A stretch of DNA of 64,000 nucleotides from Plantactinospora soyae (GCF_014874095.1 NZ_JADBEB010000001.1:5084001-5148000), one strand, 5' to 3'; counted from the first letter of the stretch, positions 46,546-60,226 are shown. Numbers and translations are program-made. The notes: generated by a model from the letters alone, not told the origin.

Positions 46546-46851
46546 ATGAAGCGACTGCTCTGGTTGGGCATCGGGCTCGCCGTCGGTGCGCTGGTCGTCC
46601 GCAAGGTGACCCGCACGGCGCAGGCGTACACCCCGGGTGGCATCGCCAGTTCGCTGTCGGAGTCCGCCGGCGGCCTGGTCCAGGCGCTGCGGGAGTTCGC
46701 CGACGATGTCCGCGACGGCATGGCCGAACGTGAGCAGCAGATCCACGAGGCGTTCGCCGAGGGCGTGGCGTTCGACGACCAGTTCGCCGAACTGCGCGAG
46801 GACCCCCGGATCGGCGACCGCGAGTTGTTTCCGGAGGAAGACACCAGATGA
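46546..46851 (+). CDS. DUF6167 family membrane protein
   Basis: 101 residues. N-terminal helix [20 protein letters not shown], then an amphipathic helix region ([20 protein letters not shown]) and an acidic tail. Always small and found between the DUF948 gene and alaS. ATG 46546. Its stop overlaps the alaS start (ATGA). Function unknown. Confidence 0.8.
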   Translation: MKRLLWLGIGLAVGALVVRKVTRTAQAYTPGGIASSLSESAGGLVQALREFADDVRDGMAEREQQIHEAFAEGVAFDDQFAELREDPRIGDRELFPEEDTR

Positions 46852-49529
46852 AAACGGCGGAAGTCAAGCGGCGGTACCTGGCGCACTTCGAGGCCAACGG
46901 GCACACCGTGGTCCCGTCCGCTCCGCTGCCGGCGATCGACGACCCGAACCTGCTCTTCGTCAACGCCGGCATGGTGCAGTTCGTGCCGTACTTCCTCGGT
47001 CAGCAGACACCGTCGTACCGGCGGGCGGTGTCGGTGCAGAAGTGCATCCGTACCCCGGACATCGACGAGGTGGGAAAGACCTCCCGGCACGGCACGTTCT
47101 TCCAGATGAACGGCAACTTCTCGTTCGGTGACTACTTCAAGGACGGCGCGATCTCGCTGGCCTGGGACCTGGTCACCAAGCCGCTGGCCGAGGGCGGGTT
47201 CGGGCTGGACCCGGAGCGGATCTGGCCGACCGTCTACCTCGACGACGACGAGGCCGAGGCGATCTGGCGGAAGATAGGGGTGCCGGCGGAGCGGATCGTC
47301 CGGCGGGGCAAGGCGGACAACTTCTGGTCGATGGGGATCCCGGGTCCGTGCGGGCCGTGTTCGGAGATCTATTACGACCGGGGCCCGGCGTACGGCGCCG
47401 AGGGCGGTCCGGCGGTCGACGAGGACCGGTACCTGGAGTTCTGGAACCTCGTCTTCATGCAGTTCGAGCGGGGTCCGGGCACGGACAAGGAGAACTTCCC
47501 GATCCTGGGCGACCTGCCGGCGAAGAACATCGACACCGGTATGGGCCTGGAGCGGATGGCGTCGATTCTGCAGGGCGTCGACAACCTGTACGAGATCGAC
47601 GAGGTGCGGCCGATCCTGGACCGGGCGGCCGAGCTGACCGGGAAGCGGTACGGGGCGCACTCCGGGCACGCGGCGAGCGAGTCGCATCCGGACGACGTAC
47701 GGCTGCGGGTGGTCGCCGACCACGTCCGGACCGCGCTGATGCTGATCGGTGACGGGGTGACTCCGGCCAACGATGGCCGGGGCTACGTGCTGCGCCGGAT
47801 CATGCGTCGGGCGATCCGGGCGGTACGGCTGCTGGGCTGGCAGGACCGGGTGCTTCCCGAGCTGCTGCCGGTGGCCCGGGACTGCATGTCCCCGTCGTAC
47901 CCGGAGTTGGCGACGGAGTTCGCGCGGATCTCGTCGTACGCGTACGCCGAGGAGGACGCCTTCCTCTCCACGCTGCGGGCCGGTACCACGATCCTGGATA
48001 CGGCGATCGCCGAGACCAGGTCGGCGGGGGGTGCCCGGCTCTCCGGGGACAAGGCGTTCCAGCTGCACGACACGTACGGCTTCCCGATCGACCTGACCCT
48101 GGAGATCGCGGCCGAGCAGGGCCTACAGGTCGACCAGGACGGGTTCCGCCGGTTGATGGCCGACCAGCGGAACCGGGCGAAGGCCGACGCGCAGGCCCGC
48201 AAGACCGGGCACGTGGACCTGTCCGCGTACCGGACGGTGCTGGATGCCGGCGGGCCGGTGCAGTTCACCGGGTACACCGAGGTGTCCCGGGAGTCGTCGG
48301 TGCGGGCGCTGCTCGGCGCCGGTGGCAGTCCGGTCGAGGTGGTCGGCGAGGGCGAGACCGTCGAACTGGTGCTGGACGTGACCCCGTTCTACGCCGAGGG
48401 CGGCGGTCAGCAGCCCGACGTCGGCCTGATCACGGTCGGTGGCGGCCAGCTCGAGGTGCTCGACGTCCAGCAGCCGGTGCCGGGCCTGATCGTGCACCGG
48501 GCCCGGGTGGTACGCGGCGAGGTACGCGCCGGCGAGGCCGGGCTGGCCGAGATCGACGTGACCCGGCGCCGGGCGATCTCCCGGTCGCACACCGCCACCC
48601 ACCTGGTGCACCAGACGATGCGGAACTTCCTCGGCGAGTCGGCGACCCAGGCCGGTTCACTGAACGCCCCGGGCCGGCTGCGGTTCGACTTCAACACCGC
48701 GACCGGGGTCTCGCCGAGCGTGTTGACCGACGTCGAGCAGCAGATCAACGAGGTGCTCCTCGCCGACCTGGAGGTGCACGCCTTCATCACCTCGCAGGAG
48801 GAGGCGCGTCGGATCGGCGCGATGGCGCTGTTCGGCGAGAAGTACGGCGAGGAGGTCCGGGTCGTCGAGGTGGGTGACTACGCCCGCGAGCTGTGCGGCG
48901 GTACCCACGTCGCCCGCTCGGCGCAGCTCGGCCTGGTCAAGATCCTCTCCGAGTCGTCGATCGGCTCCGGGGTACGCCGGGTCGAGGCACTGGTCGGCCT
49001 GGACGCTTTCCAGTTCCTGGCCAAGGAGCACCTGCTGGTGTCCCGGCTGGCCGAGCTGTACCGGGTGCCGGGCGACCAGGTCGCCGACCGGGTCGAGCAG
49101 ACCATCGCCCAGCTGCGGGACGCCGAGCGCGAGTTGGAGAAGCTGCGGGCGCAGATGGTGCTCGGTGGTGCGGCGGCGCTCGCCGCGGCGGCCCGGGATC
49201 TGAGGGGCGTCGCCTACGTCGGTACCGAGGCGCCGGAGGGCGCGGCGGGCAACGATGTCCGGACTCTCGCCCAGGAGATCCGTGGCAAGATCGACCCGGC
49301 CCGTCCGGCGGTGGTGGCGGTGGCCGCCCGCTCCGGCGGTAAGGCGTCGCTGGTGGTCGCGGTCAACGCCGCGGCGAAGAACCAGGGCGTGTCGGCGGCC
49401 GCCCTGGTCAAGGGGGCGCTCTCCGGTCGGGGCGGTGGCAACGCGGACCTGGCCCAGGGCGGTGGTCTGCCCGCTGGCGAGGCGCCGAGTCTGCTGGCCG
49501 CGGTCGAGAAGGCGCTCGCTGAGGCGTGA
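46848..49529 (+). CDS. alaS: alanyl-tRNA synthetase
   Basis: 893 residues, full length. Class II aminoacylation core at the N-terminus ([34 protein letters not shown]), editing domain with the zinc/editing motifs [14 protein letters not shown] (HxxxH) and ELCGGTHV (CxxxH), and a C-terminal C-Ala/DHHA1-like domain ending in [13 protein letters not shown]. It charges tRNA-Ala and clears Ser/Gly mischarging. Coupled to the DUF6167 gene. Confidence 0.96.
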   Translation: MKTAEVKRRYLAHFEANGHTVVPSAPLPAIDDPNLLFVNAGMVQFVPYFLGQQTPSYRRAVSVQKCIRTPDIDEVGKTSRHGTFFQMNGNFSFGDYFKDGAISLAWDLVTKPLAEGGFGLDPERIWPTVYLDDDEAEAIWRKIGVPAERIVRRGKADNFWSMGIPGPCGPCSEIYYDRGPAYGAEGGPAVDEDRYLEFWNLVFMQFERGPGTDKENFPILGDLPAKNIDTGMGLERMASILQGVDNLYEIDEVRPILDRAAELTGKRYGAHSGHAASESHPDDVRLRVVADHVRTALMLIGDGVTPANDGRGYVLRRIMRRAIRAVRLLGWQDRVLPELLPVARDCMSPSYPELATEFARISSYAYAEEDAFLSTLRAGTTILDTAIAETRSAGGARLSGDKAFQLHDTYGFPIDLTLEIAAEQGLQVDQDGFRRLMADQRNRAKADAQARKTGHVDLSAYRTVLDAGGPVQFTGYTEVSRESSVRALLGAGGSPVEVVGEGETVELVLDVTPFYAEGGGQQPDVGLITVGGGQLEVLDVQQPVPGLIVHRARVVRGEVRAGEAGLAEIDVTRRRAISRSHTATHLVHQTMRNFLGESATQAGSLNAPGRLRFDFNTATGVSPSVLTDVEQQINEVLLADLEVHAFITSQEEARRIGAMALFGEKYGEEVRVVEVGDYARELCGGTHVARSAQLGLVKILSESSIGSGVRRVEALVGLDAFQFLAKEHLLVSRLAELYRVPGDQVADRVEQTIAQLRDAERELEKLRAQMVLGGAAALAAAARDLRGVAYVGTEAPEGAAGNDVRTLAQEIRGKIDPARPAVVAVAARSGGKASLVVAVNAAAKNQGVSAAALVKGALSGRGGGNADLAQGGGLPAGEAPSLLAAVEKALAEA

Positions 49530-49639
49530 CTTCCCGGTTCTGTTGCTCCCCGGCGGGCCGTTGTGATTGGATCTCCAGCCACGACGGCTCGCCGGTTCGG
49601 GCTGACCCTGGCCGTGACCCGGTGAAGCGGAGGATGTGA

Positions 49640-50101
49640 ATGACCGGACCTTCCCGTGGCGTACGGCTGGGCGTGGACGTCGGCCAGGTGCGGGTGGGCG
49701 TGGCGGTCTGCGATCCGGACGGGATCCTCGCCACCCCGCTGGTCACGCTGGCCCGAGACCTCAAGACCGGTATTGATGCGGTTCCTGCCGATATCTCGGA
49801 AATCGCGCGGCTCGTCGAACTGCACGAGGTGGTCACGGTCGTGGTGGGTCTGCCGGTGACACTCGCCGGTGGACACGGACCCGCGGCGAAGCACGCGACG
49901 GCGTACGCCCAGCGGGTCGCGGCGGCGGTAGCCCCGGTGCCGGTGGATCTGGTGGATGAGAGGATGTCGACGGTCGTGGCTTCTCGTAGGCTGGCCGAGC
50001 GGGGCGTCCGAGGAAGACGGCAACGGGCGGTGGTCGATCAGGCGGCCGCGGTGGAGATTCTGCAGAGCTGGCTAGACGGGCAGCGGAGGCGGACAGGATG
50101 A
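49640..50101 (+). CDS. ruvX: Holliday junction resolvase-like protein RuvX (YqgF)
   Basis: 153 residues. RNase H-like fold with LGVDVGQVRVGVAVCD at the start (catalytic Asp), VVGLPVTLAGG and VDERMSTVVA (Glu) and VDQAAAVEILQSWL (Asp). YqgF proteins are implicated in rRNA 5'-end processing or junction resolution. ATG 49640 follows GGAGGATGTGA. Its stop overlaps the mltG ATG (ATGA). Confidence 0.92.
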   Translation: MTGPSRGVRLGVDVGQVRVGVAVCDPDGILATPLVTLARDLKTGIDAVPADISEIARLVELHEVVTVVVGLPVTLAGGHGPAAKHATAYAQRVAAAVAPVPVDLVDERMSTVVASRRLAERGVRGRRQRAVVDQAAAVEILQSWLDGQRRRTG

Positions 50102-51324
50102 TCGACGACTTGGAGCTCGCGTTCGACGAGCGCGCGGAGAAGGGACGGCATCGACCCGGCGCGCGGCGCAAGCTGAACAAGAAGAAGAAAAAACGTGGTG
50201 GACGCGGGAGGACCATCACCGCGCTACTGATGGCGTTCGTGCTGCTCGGCGTGCTGGGCGGGGTCGGCTGGTACGGCTTCGACCGGGTGCAGGGCTACTT
50301 CGTCACCCCGGACTACGACGGCGGTGGTACCGGCGAGGCCCAGATCCAGATCCAGCAGGGGCAGAGCATCGCCGAGATCGCCAACACCCTGGTCGTGGCC
50401 GGTGTCGTGAAGAGCCCGAAGGCCTTCATCGAGGCGGCCCAGGCGAACTCGCGCAGCCAGAACATCCAGCCGGGCGTGTACAAGGTCCGCAAGGAGATGA
50501 ACGCCGAGGCGGCGCTGGGCCTGCTGCTGGACCTGAAGAACAAGCTCGTGAACGGCTTCCTCGTCAAGGAGGGCGCCACCTCCACGACGATCTTCAAGGC
50601 TCTGGCGAAGGAGACGAAGCTCCCGGTCAAGGACTTCCAGGACGCCGCGAAGGACCTGAAGGGGCTCGGCATCGCGGACTTCTGGTTCAACCGCAACGAC
50701 GGCCAGCCGGTCAAGAAGTCGATCGAGGGCTTCCTGTTCCCGGACACGTACGAACTCGCGCCGAACGCGACCGCGGAGGCCATCCTCAAGGAGATGGTGC
50801 AGCGGTTCATGTCGGTCGCCGAGGACATCGACTTCGTGAAGACGGTCGAGACCAAGCGGGGCGGAATCAGCCCGTACGAGGCGCTGATCGTGGCCTCGCT
50901 GGCCCAGGCCGAGGCGGGGAACGAGGTCGACCTCGGCAAGGTCGCCCGGGTGGCGTACAACCGGATCTACAGCGAGAACCACTACTGCAAGAACGGTAAC
51001 GGCCTGATGAACTGCCTCGAGTTCGACGTCGGGGTCAACTACTACTGGGAGTTGACCGGCAAGAAGACCAAGACCTCCGGGCAGATGACCAACGCCGATC
51101 TGTTCGACAAGAAGAACCCGTACCGGTTGCACGGCAAGAAGGGCCTGACGCCCACCCCGATCAACAATCCGGGCAAGAAGGCGTTGGAAGGGGCGATGAA
51201 CCCGCCGCCGGGCAAGTGGCTGTTCTTCGTCGCGGTCGACAAGGAGGGCCGCTCGGAGTTCGCGGAGACGAACGAGCAACACGAGCGGAACATCGCGAAG
51301 GCCAGAGAGAACGGCGTGCTCTGA
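50098..51324 (+). CDS. mltG: endolytic murein transglycosylase MltG
   Basis: 408 residues. Basic cytoplasmic N-terminus with KLNKKKKKRGG, one membrane helix near 43-60 (LLMAFVLLGVLGGVGWYGF), LysM-like segment (IQIQQGQSIAEIANTL), then the YceG/MltG catalytic domain with the Glu in ASLAQAEAG and SIEGFLFPDTYEL. It cuts nascent glycan strands outside the membrane. Conserved actinobacterial order ruvX-mltG-aroE. Confidence 0.94.
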   Translation: MIDDLELAFDERAEKGRHRPGARRKLNKKKKKRGGRGRTITALLMAFVLLGVLGGVGWYGFDRVQGYFVTPDYDGGGTGEAQIQIQQGQSIAEIANTLVVAGVVKSPKAFIEAAQANSRSQNIQPGVYKVRKEMNAEAALGLLLDLKNKLVNGFLVKEGATSTTIFKALAKETKLPVKDFQDAAKDLKGLGIADFWFNRNDGQPVKKSIEGFLFPDTYELAPNATAEAILKEMVQRFMSVAEDIDFVKTVETKRGGISPYEALIVASLAQAEAGNEVDLGKVARVAYNRIYSENHYCKNGNGLMNCLEFDVGVNYYWELTGKKTKTSGQMTNADLFDKKNPYRLHGKKGLTPTPINNPGKKALEGAMNPPPGKWLFFVAVDKEGRSEFAETNEQHERNIAKARENGVL

Positions 51325-51336
51325 GGTGACGACGAC

Positions 51337-52167
51337 GTGAGCGTGGAGCGCCGGGCGGCCGTGCTCGGAACGCCGATTGCCCACTCGCTCTCTCCGGTGA
51401 TCCACAACGCCGGCTACGCCGCGGCCGGGCTGACCGGCTGGTCGTACTCCGCGATCGAATGTGCCGAGGCCGAGCTGCCCGACCGGGTGGCCGGCCTCGG
51501 CCCGGAGTGGGCCGGGCTGTCCCTCACCATGCCGCTGAAGGAGGCGGCGCTCGCGGTGGCCACCGAGGTCTCCCCGGTCGCCGCCGCGATCGGCGCCGCC
51601 AACACTCTGGTACGTCGTCCGGACGGCACCTGGGCCGCCGACAACACCGACGTTCCCGGCATGGTCGACGTGCTGACCGGGGCCGGGGTGCCGGCCGGAG
51701 CCGAGGTGCTGCTGCTCGGCGCCGGTGGCACGGCGCGGGCCGCGCTGGCCGCCGCCCTCGAGTTGAAAGCCAGCGGGGTCACCTGCCTGGTCCGACGACG
51801 CGCGGCCGGCGAGGAACTGGCCCGGCTGGCCGATCGGCTCGGGGTGCCGTTCGAGATCAGGGACTGGGTCGACCCCGGTGACCCGGGCCGGGCGGAGCTG
51901 GTGATCTCCACCGTGCCGCGTGGCGCCGCCGACGGTTTCGCCGGGGCGGCCGGTTCCTGGCGTCCCGAGACCGTGGTCTTCGACGTCGTGTACGACCCGT
52001 GGCCCACCCCGCTCGCGGCGGGCGCGGCGGCGGCCGGTTGCCGGATCGTCTCCGGCCTCGACCTGCTGCTGGCCCAGGCGGTCGGGCAGTTCGAGCAGTT
52101 CACCGGCGTCGCTGCCCCGGTGCCGGCGATGCGTACCGCACTCGAGGCGGCCCGCGCGGCGCGCTGA
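51337..52167 (+). CDS. aroE: shikimate dehydrogenase
   Basis: 276 residues. Shikimate-binding SLSPVIHN, catalytic Lys in SLTMPLKE and Asp in ADNTDVPG, then the NADP loop LLLGAGGTARAAL. Converts 3-dehydroshikimate to shikimate. GTG 51337 lies 12 bp after mltG. Downstream aroC/aroK are separated from it by the MFS/MarR pair, an insertion into an otherwise aro-rich stretch. Confidence 0.94.
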   Translation: MSVERRAAVLGTPIAHSLSPVIHNAGYAAAGLTGWSYSAIECAEAELPDRVAGLGPEWAGLSLTMPLKEAALAVATEVSPVAAAIGAANTLVRRPDGTWAADNTDVPGMVDVLTGAGVPAGAEVLLLGAGGTARAALAAALELKASGVTCLVRRRAAGEELARLADRLGVPFEIRDWVDPGDPGRAELVISTVPRGAADGFAGAAGSWRPETVVFDVVYDPWPTPLAAGAAAAGCRIVSGLDLLLAQAVGQFEQFTGVAAPVPAMRTALEAARAAR

Positions 52168-52255
52168 GTCGTCGCCCGTCGGCGCGCGGCGGGTCACCTG
52201 TCGCCGCTGACCCGACGGTCCTGCCGTCGACCCCCTGGACCCGGCTCGCGTACGG

Positions 52256-53509
52256 CTATCCGGAGACGGTGGAGGCGGCCGGGCTCGGCCGGCGGTCCGG
52301 TTCCGGATCGGCCGCCGTACGCCCACGGGCGAGGGTGAAGACGACCAGCACCGACAACGCGGTGCTGCCGAGTACGACCATCGCCATCGGCGTCGCGCTG
52401 TCGTCGGGTCCGAGCCCGGTCAGCGGCGCGATGGCGGCGGCGATGGCCAGTTGGAGTGCGCCGAGTACCGCGGCGGCGGTGCCGGCGTGCCCGGGGTGGC
52501 GGTCGAGCGCCAGGGCCAGCCCGTTGGGCAGTGTCATGCCGACGCAGGCGACGAAGACGAAGAGCGCCGCCACCACCGCCGGCAGGTTGTCCGCGACCGC
52601 TCCGACGAGCAGGACGGCGCCGGCGACCAGGCTGGCCAGCAGGGCGGTGCCGAGTAGTCGGCGGGTGCTGAACCGGTCGAGCAGCCGGGCGTTGAGCTGG
52701 CCGACCGCGGTCATCGCGGCGGCGTTCACCGCGAAGATCAGGGTGAACACTCCGGCGGAGAGCGCGAACACGTTCTGGATCACGAACGACGATCCGGAGA
52801 TGTAGGCGAAGAGCGCGGCGAACGCCAGGCCCTGGGTGAGCACGTAGCCGAGGTAGATCCGGTCGGTGAGCAGCGCCCACATCGCGCGGACCGTACCGGG
52901 CAGGCCGGCGGTGTTGCGCCGCTGGGCGGGCAGCGTTTCCGGCAGCCACCAGGCGACCGCCGCGAGGAGCAGCGCGCCGATCACCGCCAGGGCGACGAAG
53001 GTGACCCGCCAGGAGCCGAACCGGAGTACCAGGTTGCCGAGGGCCGGCGCGGCGACCGGTGCGACCCCGAAGATCAGGATCAGCCGGGAGAAGTACTTCG
53101 CCGCCGCCACCCCCGAGTAGAGGTCCCGGACGATGGCCCGGGCGACGACGACGCCGGTGCCGCTGGCCACCCCCTGGGCCAGTCGGAGCGCGGCCAGCGA
53201 CTCGGGCGACGGCGCGAACGCACAGAGCAGACTGCACACCGTGTACGCGGCGACGCCGATCAGTACCGGCCAGCGGCGGCCCCACCGGTCACTGAGTGGT
53301 CCGGTGACCAGTTGCCCGAGGGCGAGGCCGAGCAGGAAGGTGGTGAGCGAGAGCTGCACCTCGGCCTGGGTGGCGGCGAGATCCTCGGTCATGTCGGGAA
53401 ATGCCGGCAGGTACATGTCCAGCGACAGTGGACCCACGGCGGTGAGGGTGCCGAGCAACAGCAGTAGCGGAACGCCTCCGGTCCGTGCTGCCGTGCGCGG
53501 TGTGCCCAC
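52256..53509 (-). CDS. Bcr/CflA-type multidrug MFS transporter
   Basis: 417 residues, twelve membrane helices. The opening GPLSLDMYLPAFPDMTEDLA with the D-x-Y-L-P-A-F/L-P motif, and then GQLVTGPLSDRWGRRWPVL (motif A), identify the Bcr/CflA subfamily (bicyclomycin, sulfonamide and other drug efflux). GTG 53509 follows AGGGGGAAC. Divergent from a MarR gene across a perfect 26-bp palindrome, so drug-inducible expression is likely. Confidence 0.91.
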   Translation of the reverse strand: MGTPRTAARTGGVPLLLLLGTLTAVGPLSLDMYLPAFPDMTEDLAATQAEVQLSLTTFLLGLALGQLVTGPLSDRWGRRWPVLIGVAAYTVCSLLCAFAPSPESLAALRLAQGVASGTGVVVARAIVRDLYSGVAAAKYFSRLILIFGVAPVAAPALGNLVLRFGSWRVTFVALAVIGALLLAAVAWWLPETLPAQRRNTAGLPGTVRAMWALLTDRIYLGYVLTQGLAFAALFAYISGSSFVIQNVFALSAGVFTLIFAVNAAAMTAVGQLNARLLDRFSTRRLLGTALLASLVAGAVLLVGAVADNLPAVVAALFVFVACVGMTLPNGLALALDRHPGHAGTAAAVLGALQLAIAAAIAPLTGLGPDDSATPMAMVVLGSTALSVLVVFTLARGRTAADPEPDRRPSPAASTVSG

Positions 53510-53539
53510 CAGTTCCCCCTAGTCTTGGGATAGACGACA

Positions 53540-53565
53540 CAATAGCTCTGTCGACAGAGCTATTG
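53540..53565. promoter_or_regulatory. perfect 26-bp palindrome, MarR-type operator candidate
   Basis: Half-site CAATAGCTCTGTC (53540-53552) followed directly by its exact complement (53553-53565). It begins 31 bp upstream of the MFS start codon and about 100 bp upstream of the MarR start. MarR dimers bind such near-perfect inverted repeats. Confidence 0.7.
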
Positions 53566-53668
53566 CGATGTGAAGTAGCTGACGCCGGCCCCCGACGCCG
53601 CGCGGCTGACCGTGGCGTGACGCGCCATGACGGCGCGTCAGCACAGGACGAGGCGGCGGGAGCCCGAG

Positions 53669-54178
53669 ATGACCGACGACGGTACGGCCGGAGCGGCGGC
53701 GGCGCTCGGCAGCGCCCTGGCCGACCTGAACCGGGTGCTGCGTCGCTCCACGAGTCGCCGTACCGGCCGGCCTCCGTTGTCCGACGCCCAGGTCGAGGTG
53801 CTGCGACTGGTGGAGCGGTGGCCGGAGATCAGTGTCAAGGAGACGGCCGAACGACTCCACACCGCCGCCAACACCGTCAGCACGCTGGTCGGCGATCTCA
53901 CCGGAGCCGGGCTGTTGGAGCGCGACCGGGATCCGGACAACCGCCGGGTGGTCCGGCTCCGGCTGACCCCGGCCGCGCGCGGCCGGATCGGCGAGTACGT
54001 CGCACACCGCCGCGACCTGCTGCTGGACGCGCTCGACCGGCTCGACGACCAGGCCCGGCGGGACATCCTCCGGGCCGCTCCGCACCTGCACCGGCTGGCC
54101 GGTGTGCTCGCCGACCAGGAGGGCGGCGAGCAGCAGCGCACCGATACCGCGCGCCGAGAACCGGAGCGCCGGCCCTGA
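53669..54178 (+). CDS. MarR family transcriptional regulator
   Basis: 169 residues from ATG 53669 (CGGGAG upstream); ATG 53627 is possible but lacks a site. Winged helix about 38-110: [40 protein letters not shown] as recognition helix, [20 protein letters not shown] as the MarR wing (DxRDxR-like). Probably represses the divergent drug efflux gene through the 26-bp palindrome. Confidence 0.88.
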   Translation: MTDDGTAGAAAALGSALADLNRVLRRSTSRRTGRPPLSDAQVEVLRLVERWPEISVKETAERLHTAANTVSTLVGDLTGAGLLERDRDPDNRRVVRLRLTPAARGRIGEYVAHRRDLLLDALDRLDDQARRDILRAAPHLHRLAGVLADQEGGEQQRTDTARREPERRP

Positions 54179-54332
54179 ACCGTCGACGCCACGCGGCCGG
54201 CCCTCGGGAGCCTGCCGAAGCGACGTCGTCCGTAGAGCGGGACGGTCCGGGCGGTGCGCAGTGGCGGGCGCGCTCCGTGCCAAACTTGACCGGCGGACGG
54301 CCGGCCCGGCCGCGGCGAGGAGAGGGTTGGTC

Positions 54333-55511
54333 GTGTTGCGCTGGTTGACCGCAGGAGAGTCCCATGGCCCCGCCCTCGTCGCGCTGCTCGAAGGGCTGCC
54401 GGCCGGGGTCGAGGTGACCAGCGAGGAGATCGTCCGCGAGTTGGGCCGCCGACGGCTCGGCTACGGCCGGGGCGCCCGGATGGCCTTCGAGCGGGACGAG
54501 GTCGAGATCATCGGTGGTCTCCGGCACGGTGTCACCCTGGGCAGCCCGGTGGCGGTCCGGGTGGGCAACTCCGAGTGGCCGAAGTGGCGCACGGTGATGT
54601 CCGCCGATCCGGTGGATCCGGTGGAACTGGCCGGCCAGGCCCGCAACGCCCCGCTGACCCGCCCCCGCCCCGGGCACGCCGACCTGGCCGGCATGCAGAA
54701 GTACGGCCACACCGACGCCCGGCCGATCCTGGAACGCGCCAGCGCCCGGGAGACCGCGGCCCGGGTCGCGGTCGGCACCGTCGCCCGGGCCCTGCTCCGG
54801 CAGGCGTTCGGCATCGAGATCGTCTCGCACGTGGTGGAACTCGGTTCGGTGGCGGCCAAGCCGGGCCTCCAGCCCCGTCCGGAGGACGCCGAACGGCTCG
54901 ACGCCGACCCGCTGCGCTGCCTGGACCCGGAGGCCAGTGCCCGGATGGTCGCCGAGGTCGACGCGGCCAAGTCGGACGCCGACACGCTCGGCGGCATCGT
55001 CGAGGTCCTCGCCTACGGCGTACCGCCGGGCCTGGGCAGTCACGTCCAGTGGGACCGCAAGCTCGACGCCCGGCTCGCCGCCGCGCTGATGTCCATCCAG
55101 GCGATCAAGGGAGTGGAGATCGGCGACGCCTGGCAACAGGCCCGGTCCCGGGGCTCGATGGCGCACGACGAGATCGTTCCCACCGCCACCGGGGTACGCC
55201 GGGTCACCGACCGGGCCGGCGGTCTGGAGGGCGGAATCAGCACCGGCGAGCCGCTGCGGGTACGCGCCGCGATGAAGCCGATCTCCTCGCTGAACCGCGC
55301 GCTGTCCACCGTCGACGTCAGCACCGGAGAGCCGGCGACCGCGATCAACCAGCGTTCCGACGTCTGCGCGGTGCCCGCCGCCGCGGTGGTCGCCGAGACG
55401 ATGGTCGGGCTGGTGCTCGCCGAGGCGGCGATGGAGAAGTTCGGTGGCGACTCGGTCGCCGAGATCCGCCGCAACCTCGCCGGTTACCTGGACAACCTGG
55501 TGATCCGCTGA
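54333..55511 (+). CDS. aroC: chorismate synthase
   Basis: 392 residues from GTG 54333 ([15 protein letters not shown]). Signature regions include [39 protein letters not shown], the flavin site near [10 protein letters not shown] and [13 protein letters not shown]. Uses reduced FMN to make chorismate from EPSP. AGGAGAGGG precedes the start; readings starting at 54102 add unrelated sequence. Its stop overlaps the aroK ATG (TGATG). Confidence 0.95.
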   Translation: MLRWLTAGESHGPALVALLEGLPAGVEVTSEEIVRELGRRRLGYGRGARMAFERDEVEIIGGLRHGVTLGSPVAVRVGNSEWPKWRTVMSADPVDPVELAGQARNAPLTRPRPGHADLAGMQKYGHTDARPILERASARETAARVAVGTVARALLRQAFGIEIVSHVVELGSVAAKPGLQPRPEDAERLDADPLRCLDPEASARMVAEVDAAKSDADTLGGIVEVLAYGVPPGLGSHVQWDRKLDARLAAALMSIQAIKGVEIGDAWQQARSRGSMAHDEIVPTATGVRRVTDRAGGLEGGISTGEPLRVRAAMKPISSLNRALSTVDVSTGEPATAINQRSDVCAVPAAAVVAETMVGLVLAEAAMEKFGGDSVAEIRRNLAGYLDNLVIR

Positions 55512-56026
55512 TGGCGCCGGTGTGCGTACTGGTGGGCGTGATGGGCGCCGGCAAGACCAGCACCGGACTGCTGGTCGCCAGCGGCCTCGGGGTCGACTTC
55601 CGGGACACCGACAGCGACATCGAGGCGCGGGCCGGCAAGCCGATCCCGGAGATCTTCGTCGACGACGGCGAGGAGCACTTCCGTACCCTGGAACGGGACG
55701 CGGTGGCGACGGCGCTGGCGTCCTTCGACGGGGTGCTGGCGCTCGGCGGCGGCGCCATCCTGGCCGAGGAGAACCGGGCGGCGCTGGCCGGACACCGGGT
55801 CATCTACCTGTCGGTGGAGCTGACGGACGCGGTCAAGCGGGTCGGTCTGGGCACCGGCCGGCCACTGCTCGCGATCAACCCCCGCGCCACCCTGAAACAC
55901 CTGCTCGACCAGCGGCGCCCGCTCTACACCGAGGTGGCCAGCCAGACCGTGGTCACCGACGGCCGGACCCCGGAGCAGGTCGCCGAGGAGATCCTGGCGG
56001 GGCTCGCCAACGACCGCGTCGGCTGA
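55511..56026 (+). CDS. aroK: shikimate kinase
   Basis: 171 residues. Walker A GVMGAGKTSTG, shikimate-binding Asp and Arg in FRDTDSDIE and EEHFRTLE, GGG in LALGGGAIL, and lid RPLLAINPR. Phosphorylates shikimate at O-3. Overlaps aroC. In many actinobacteria aroB follows directly; here a divergent hydrolase/regulator pair intervenes. Confidence 0.94.
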   Translation: MAPVCVLVGVMGAGKTSTGLLVASGLGVDFRDTDSDIEARAGKPIPEIFVDDGEEHFRTLERDAVATALASFDGVLALGGGAILAEENRAALAGHRVIYLSVELTDAVKRVGLGTGRPLLAINPRATLKHLLDQRRPLYTEVASQTVVTDGRTPEQVAEEILAGLANDRVG

Positions 56027-56075
56027 CTGGCCGACCGCCCCGAGGGACGGCCGGCCAGCCAGCCGGGACCGGGCA

Positions 56076-56822
56076 CTACTCGGTGCCGACCGGGACCTTC
56101 CGCCCGATCCGGTCCAGCAGCTCGGTCAGACCCTTCGGCTCGCTGAACATCGGCCAGTGCCCGGTCGGCAGGCCGTAGAGGTCGGCACCGGTCAGCCCGG
56201 CGAAGAACGGGTTCCCCTGCTCGATCATGTCCCGCACCATCTCGACCGGAAAGGTGCAGGCGATCAGCGCGGTCGGCACCGTACCGTCGCCGGACAGTCG
56301 TACCGGGGCGGTGGCGGTACCCAGCGGTTGCCCGGTGGCCCGGCTCCGGAGCAGGTCCAGGATCTCGTCGTCCAGCCCAGCGAGGTTGGTCGGATCCTCG
56401 GCCGGATTCCAGGCCGGCGGCGGCACCAGCTGGCCATCGCCGATCAGCGCCCGGAGCCGCTCCTGCTCCTCCGGCGGGTTGGTGTCGAACTGCGCGACGC
56501 CGTCCGGCAGCGGCCCGCTGTCCAGGTAGACCACCCGGGCCAGCCGCTCGGGAATCCGGTCCGCCGCCTGCTCGACCGGCATCCCGCCGCCGGAGTGCCC
56601 GACCAGCACCACGTCGCGCAGGTCCTCCACCTCGATCAACCGGACGATGTCGGTGGTGTGGGTGTCGAGGTCGACGTCGGGGCCGGCGAGGTGGGCCCGC
56701 TCGGCCAGCCCGGTCAGGGTCAGCGGGTGGACGTCGTGCCCGGCCGCCCGCAGCCCGGCGGTCACCTCGCGCCAGGCCCACGCGCCGAGCCAGAAGCCGG
56801 GGACGAGAACGAACGTCGCCAT
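56076..56822 (-). CDS. alpha/beta-fold hydrolase
   Basis: 248 residues from ATG 56822 (GAAGGAGATACAG upstream, an excellent site). VLVPGFWLGAWAWREVT gives the oxyanion strand, nucleophile elbow GHSGGGM, and a His near the end in TGHWPMF. Resembles the salicylate-esterase/HNL-like group of small hydrolases. Divergent from a WYL regulator that likely controls it. Substrate unknown. Confidence 0.87.
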   Translation of the reverse strand: MATFVLVPGFWLGAWAWREVTAGLRAAGHDVHPLTLTGLAERAHLAGPDVDLDTHTTDIVRLIEVEDLRDVVLVGHSGGGMPVEQAADRIPERLARVVYLDSGPLPDGVAQFDTNPPEEQERLRALIGDGQLVPPPAWNPAEDPTNLAGLDDEILDLLRSRATGQPLGTATAPVRLSGDGTVPTALIACTFPVEMVRDMIEQGNPFFAGLTGADLYGLPTGHWPMFSEPKGLTELLDRIGRKVPVGTE

Positions 56823-56861
56823 CTGTATCTCCTTCGATCTGCCGTTGTGCCCTAACGGTAG

Positions 56862-59545
<2,684 letters not shown>

Positions 59546-59668
59546 GCGGCGTCACGGCCGAGGCGATGGCCCGGCGGGAACCCCGGCGAGAACCGAGACA
59601 AGATCAACTGGACTCTCCTTGTAGACTTGCCGGATCTCCGTCCGCCTAATTGAAGATCAAGGCAGGAA

Positions 59669-60226
59669 ATGGCCACCACCAACGACCTGAAGAACGGTCT
59701 GGTTCTCAACCTCGACGGCGAGCTGTGGGCCGTCGTGGAGTTCCAGCACGTCAAGCCCGGCAAGGGCGGTGCGTTCGTGCGCACCACGCTGAAGAACGTG
59801 CTGTCTGGCAAGTCCGTCGACAAGACGTTCAACGCGGGTACCAAGGTCGACACGGCCACCGTCGACAAGCGCACGATGCAGTATCTGTACGCCGACGGCG
59901 AGGACTACGTCTTCATGGATCTGGAGACGTACGACCAGATTCCGGTCCCCGGCGGCACGGTTGGCGAGGCGGCCAACTACCTGCTGCCCGAGGCGGAGGC
60001 GATCGTCGCCACCCACGAGGGCGTGCCGCTCTACCTCGAGCTGCCGACCAGCGTGGTGCTGGAGATCACCTACACCGAGCCGGGTCTGCAGGGTGACCGG
60101 TCGACCGGCGGCAACAAGCCGGCGACGGTCGAGACCGGCGCGACGGTCCAGGTGCCGCTCTTCATCACCACCGGTGAGAAGATCAAGGTCGACACCCGCG
60201 ACGGCCGCTATCTCGGCCGCGCCTGA
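59669..60226 (+). CDS. efp: elongation factor P
   Basis: 185 residues, three beta-barrel domains. ATG 59669. The loop that enters the peptidyl-transferase centre is [10 protein letters not shown] with Lys32. It relieves ribosome stalling at proline runs, of obvious use with the very proline-rich proteins encoded at 36116 and 42769. The 123-bp gap upstream of it may carry its promoter. Stop overlaps nusB ATG (TGATG). Confidence 0.96.
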   Translation: MATTNDLKNGLVLNLDGELWAVVEFQHVKPGKGGAFVRTTLKNVLSGKSVDKTFNAGTKVDTATVDKRTMQYLYADGEDYVFMDLETYDQIPVPGGTVGEAANYLLPEAEAIVATHEGVPLYLELPTSVVLEITYTEPGLQGDRSTGGNKPATVETGATVQVPLFITTGEKIKVDTRDGRYLGRA

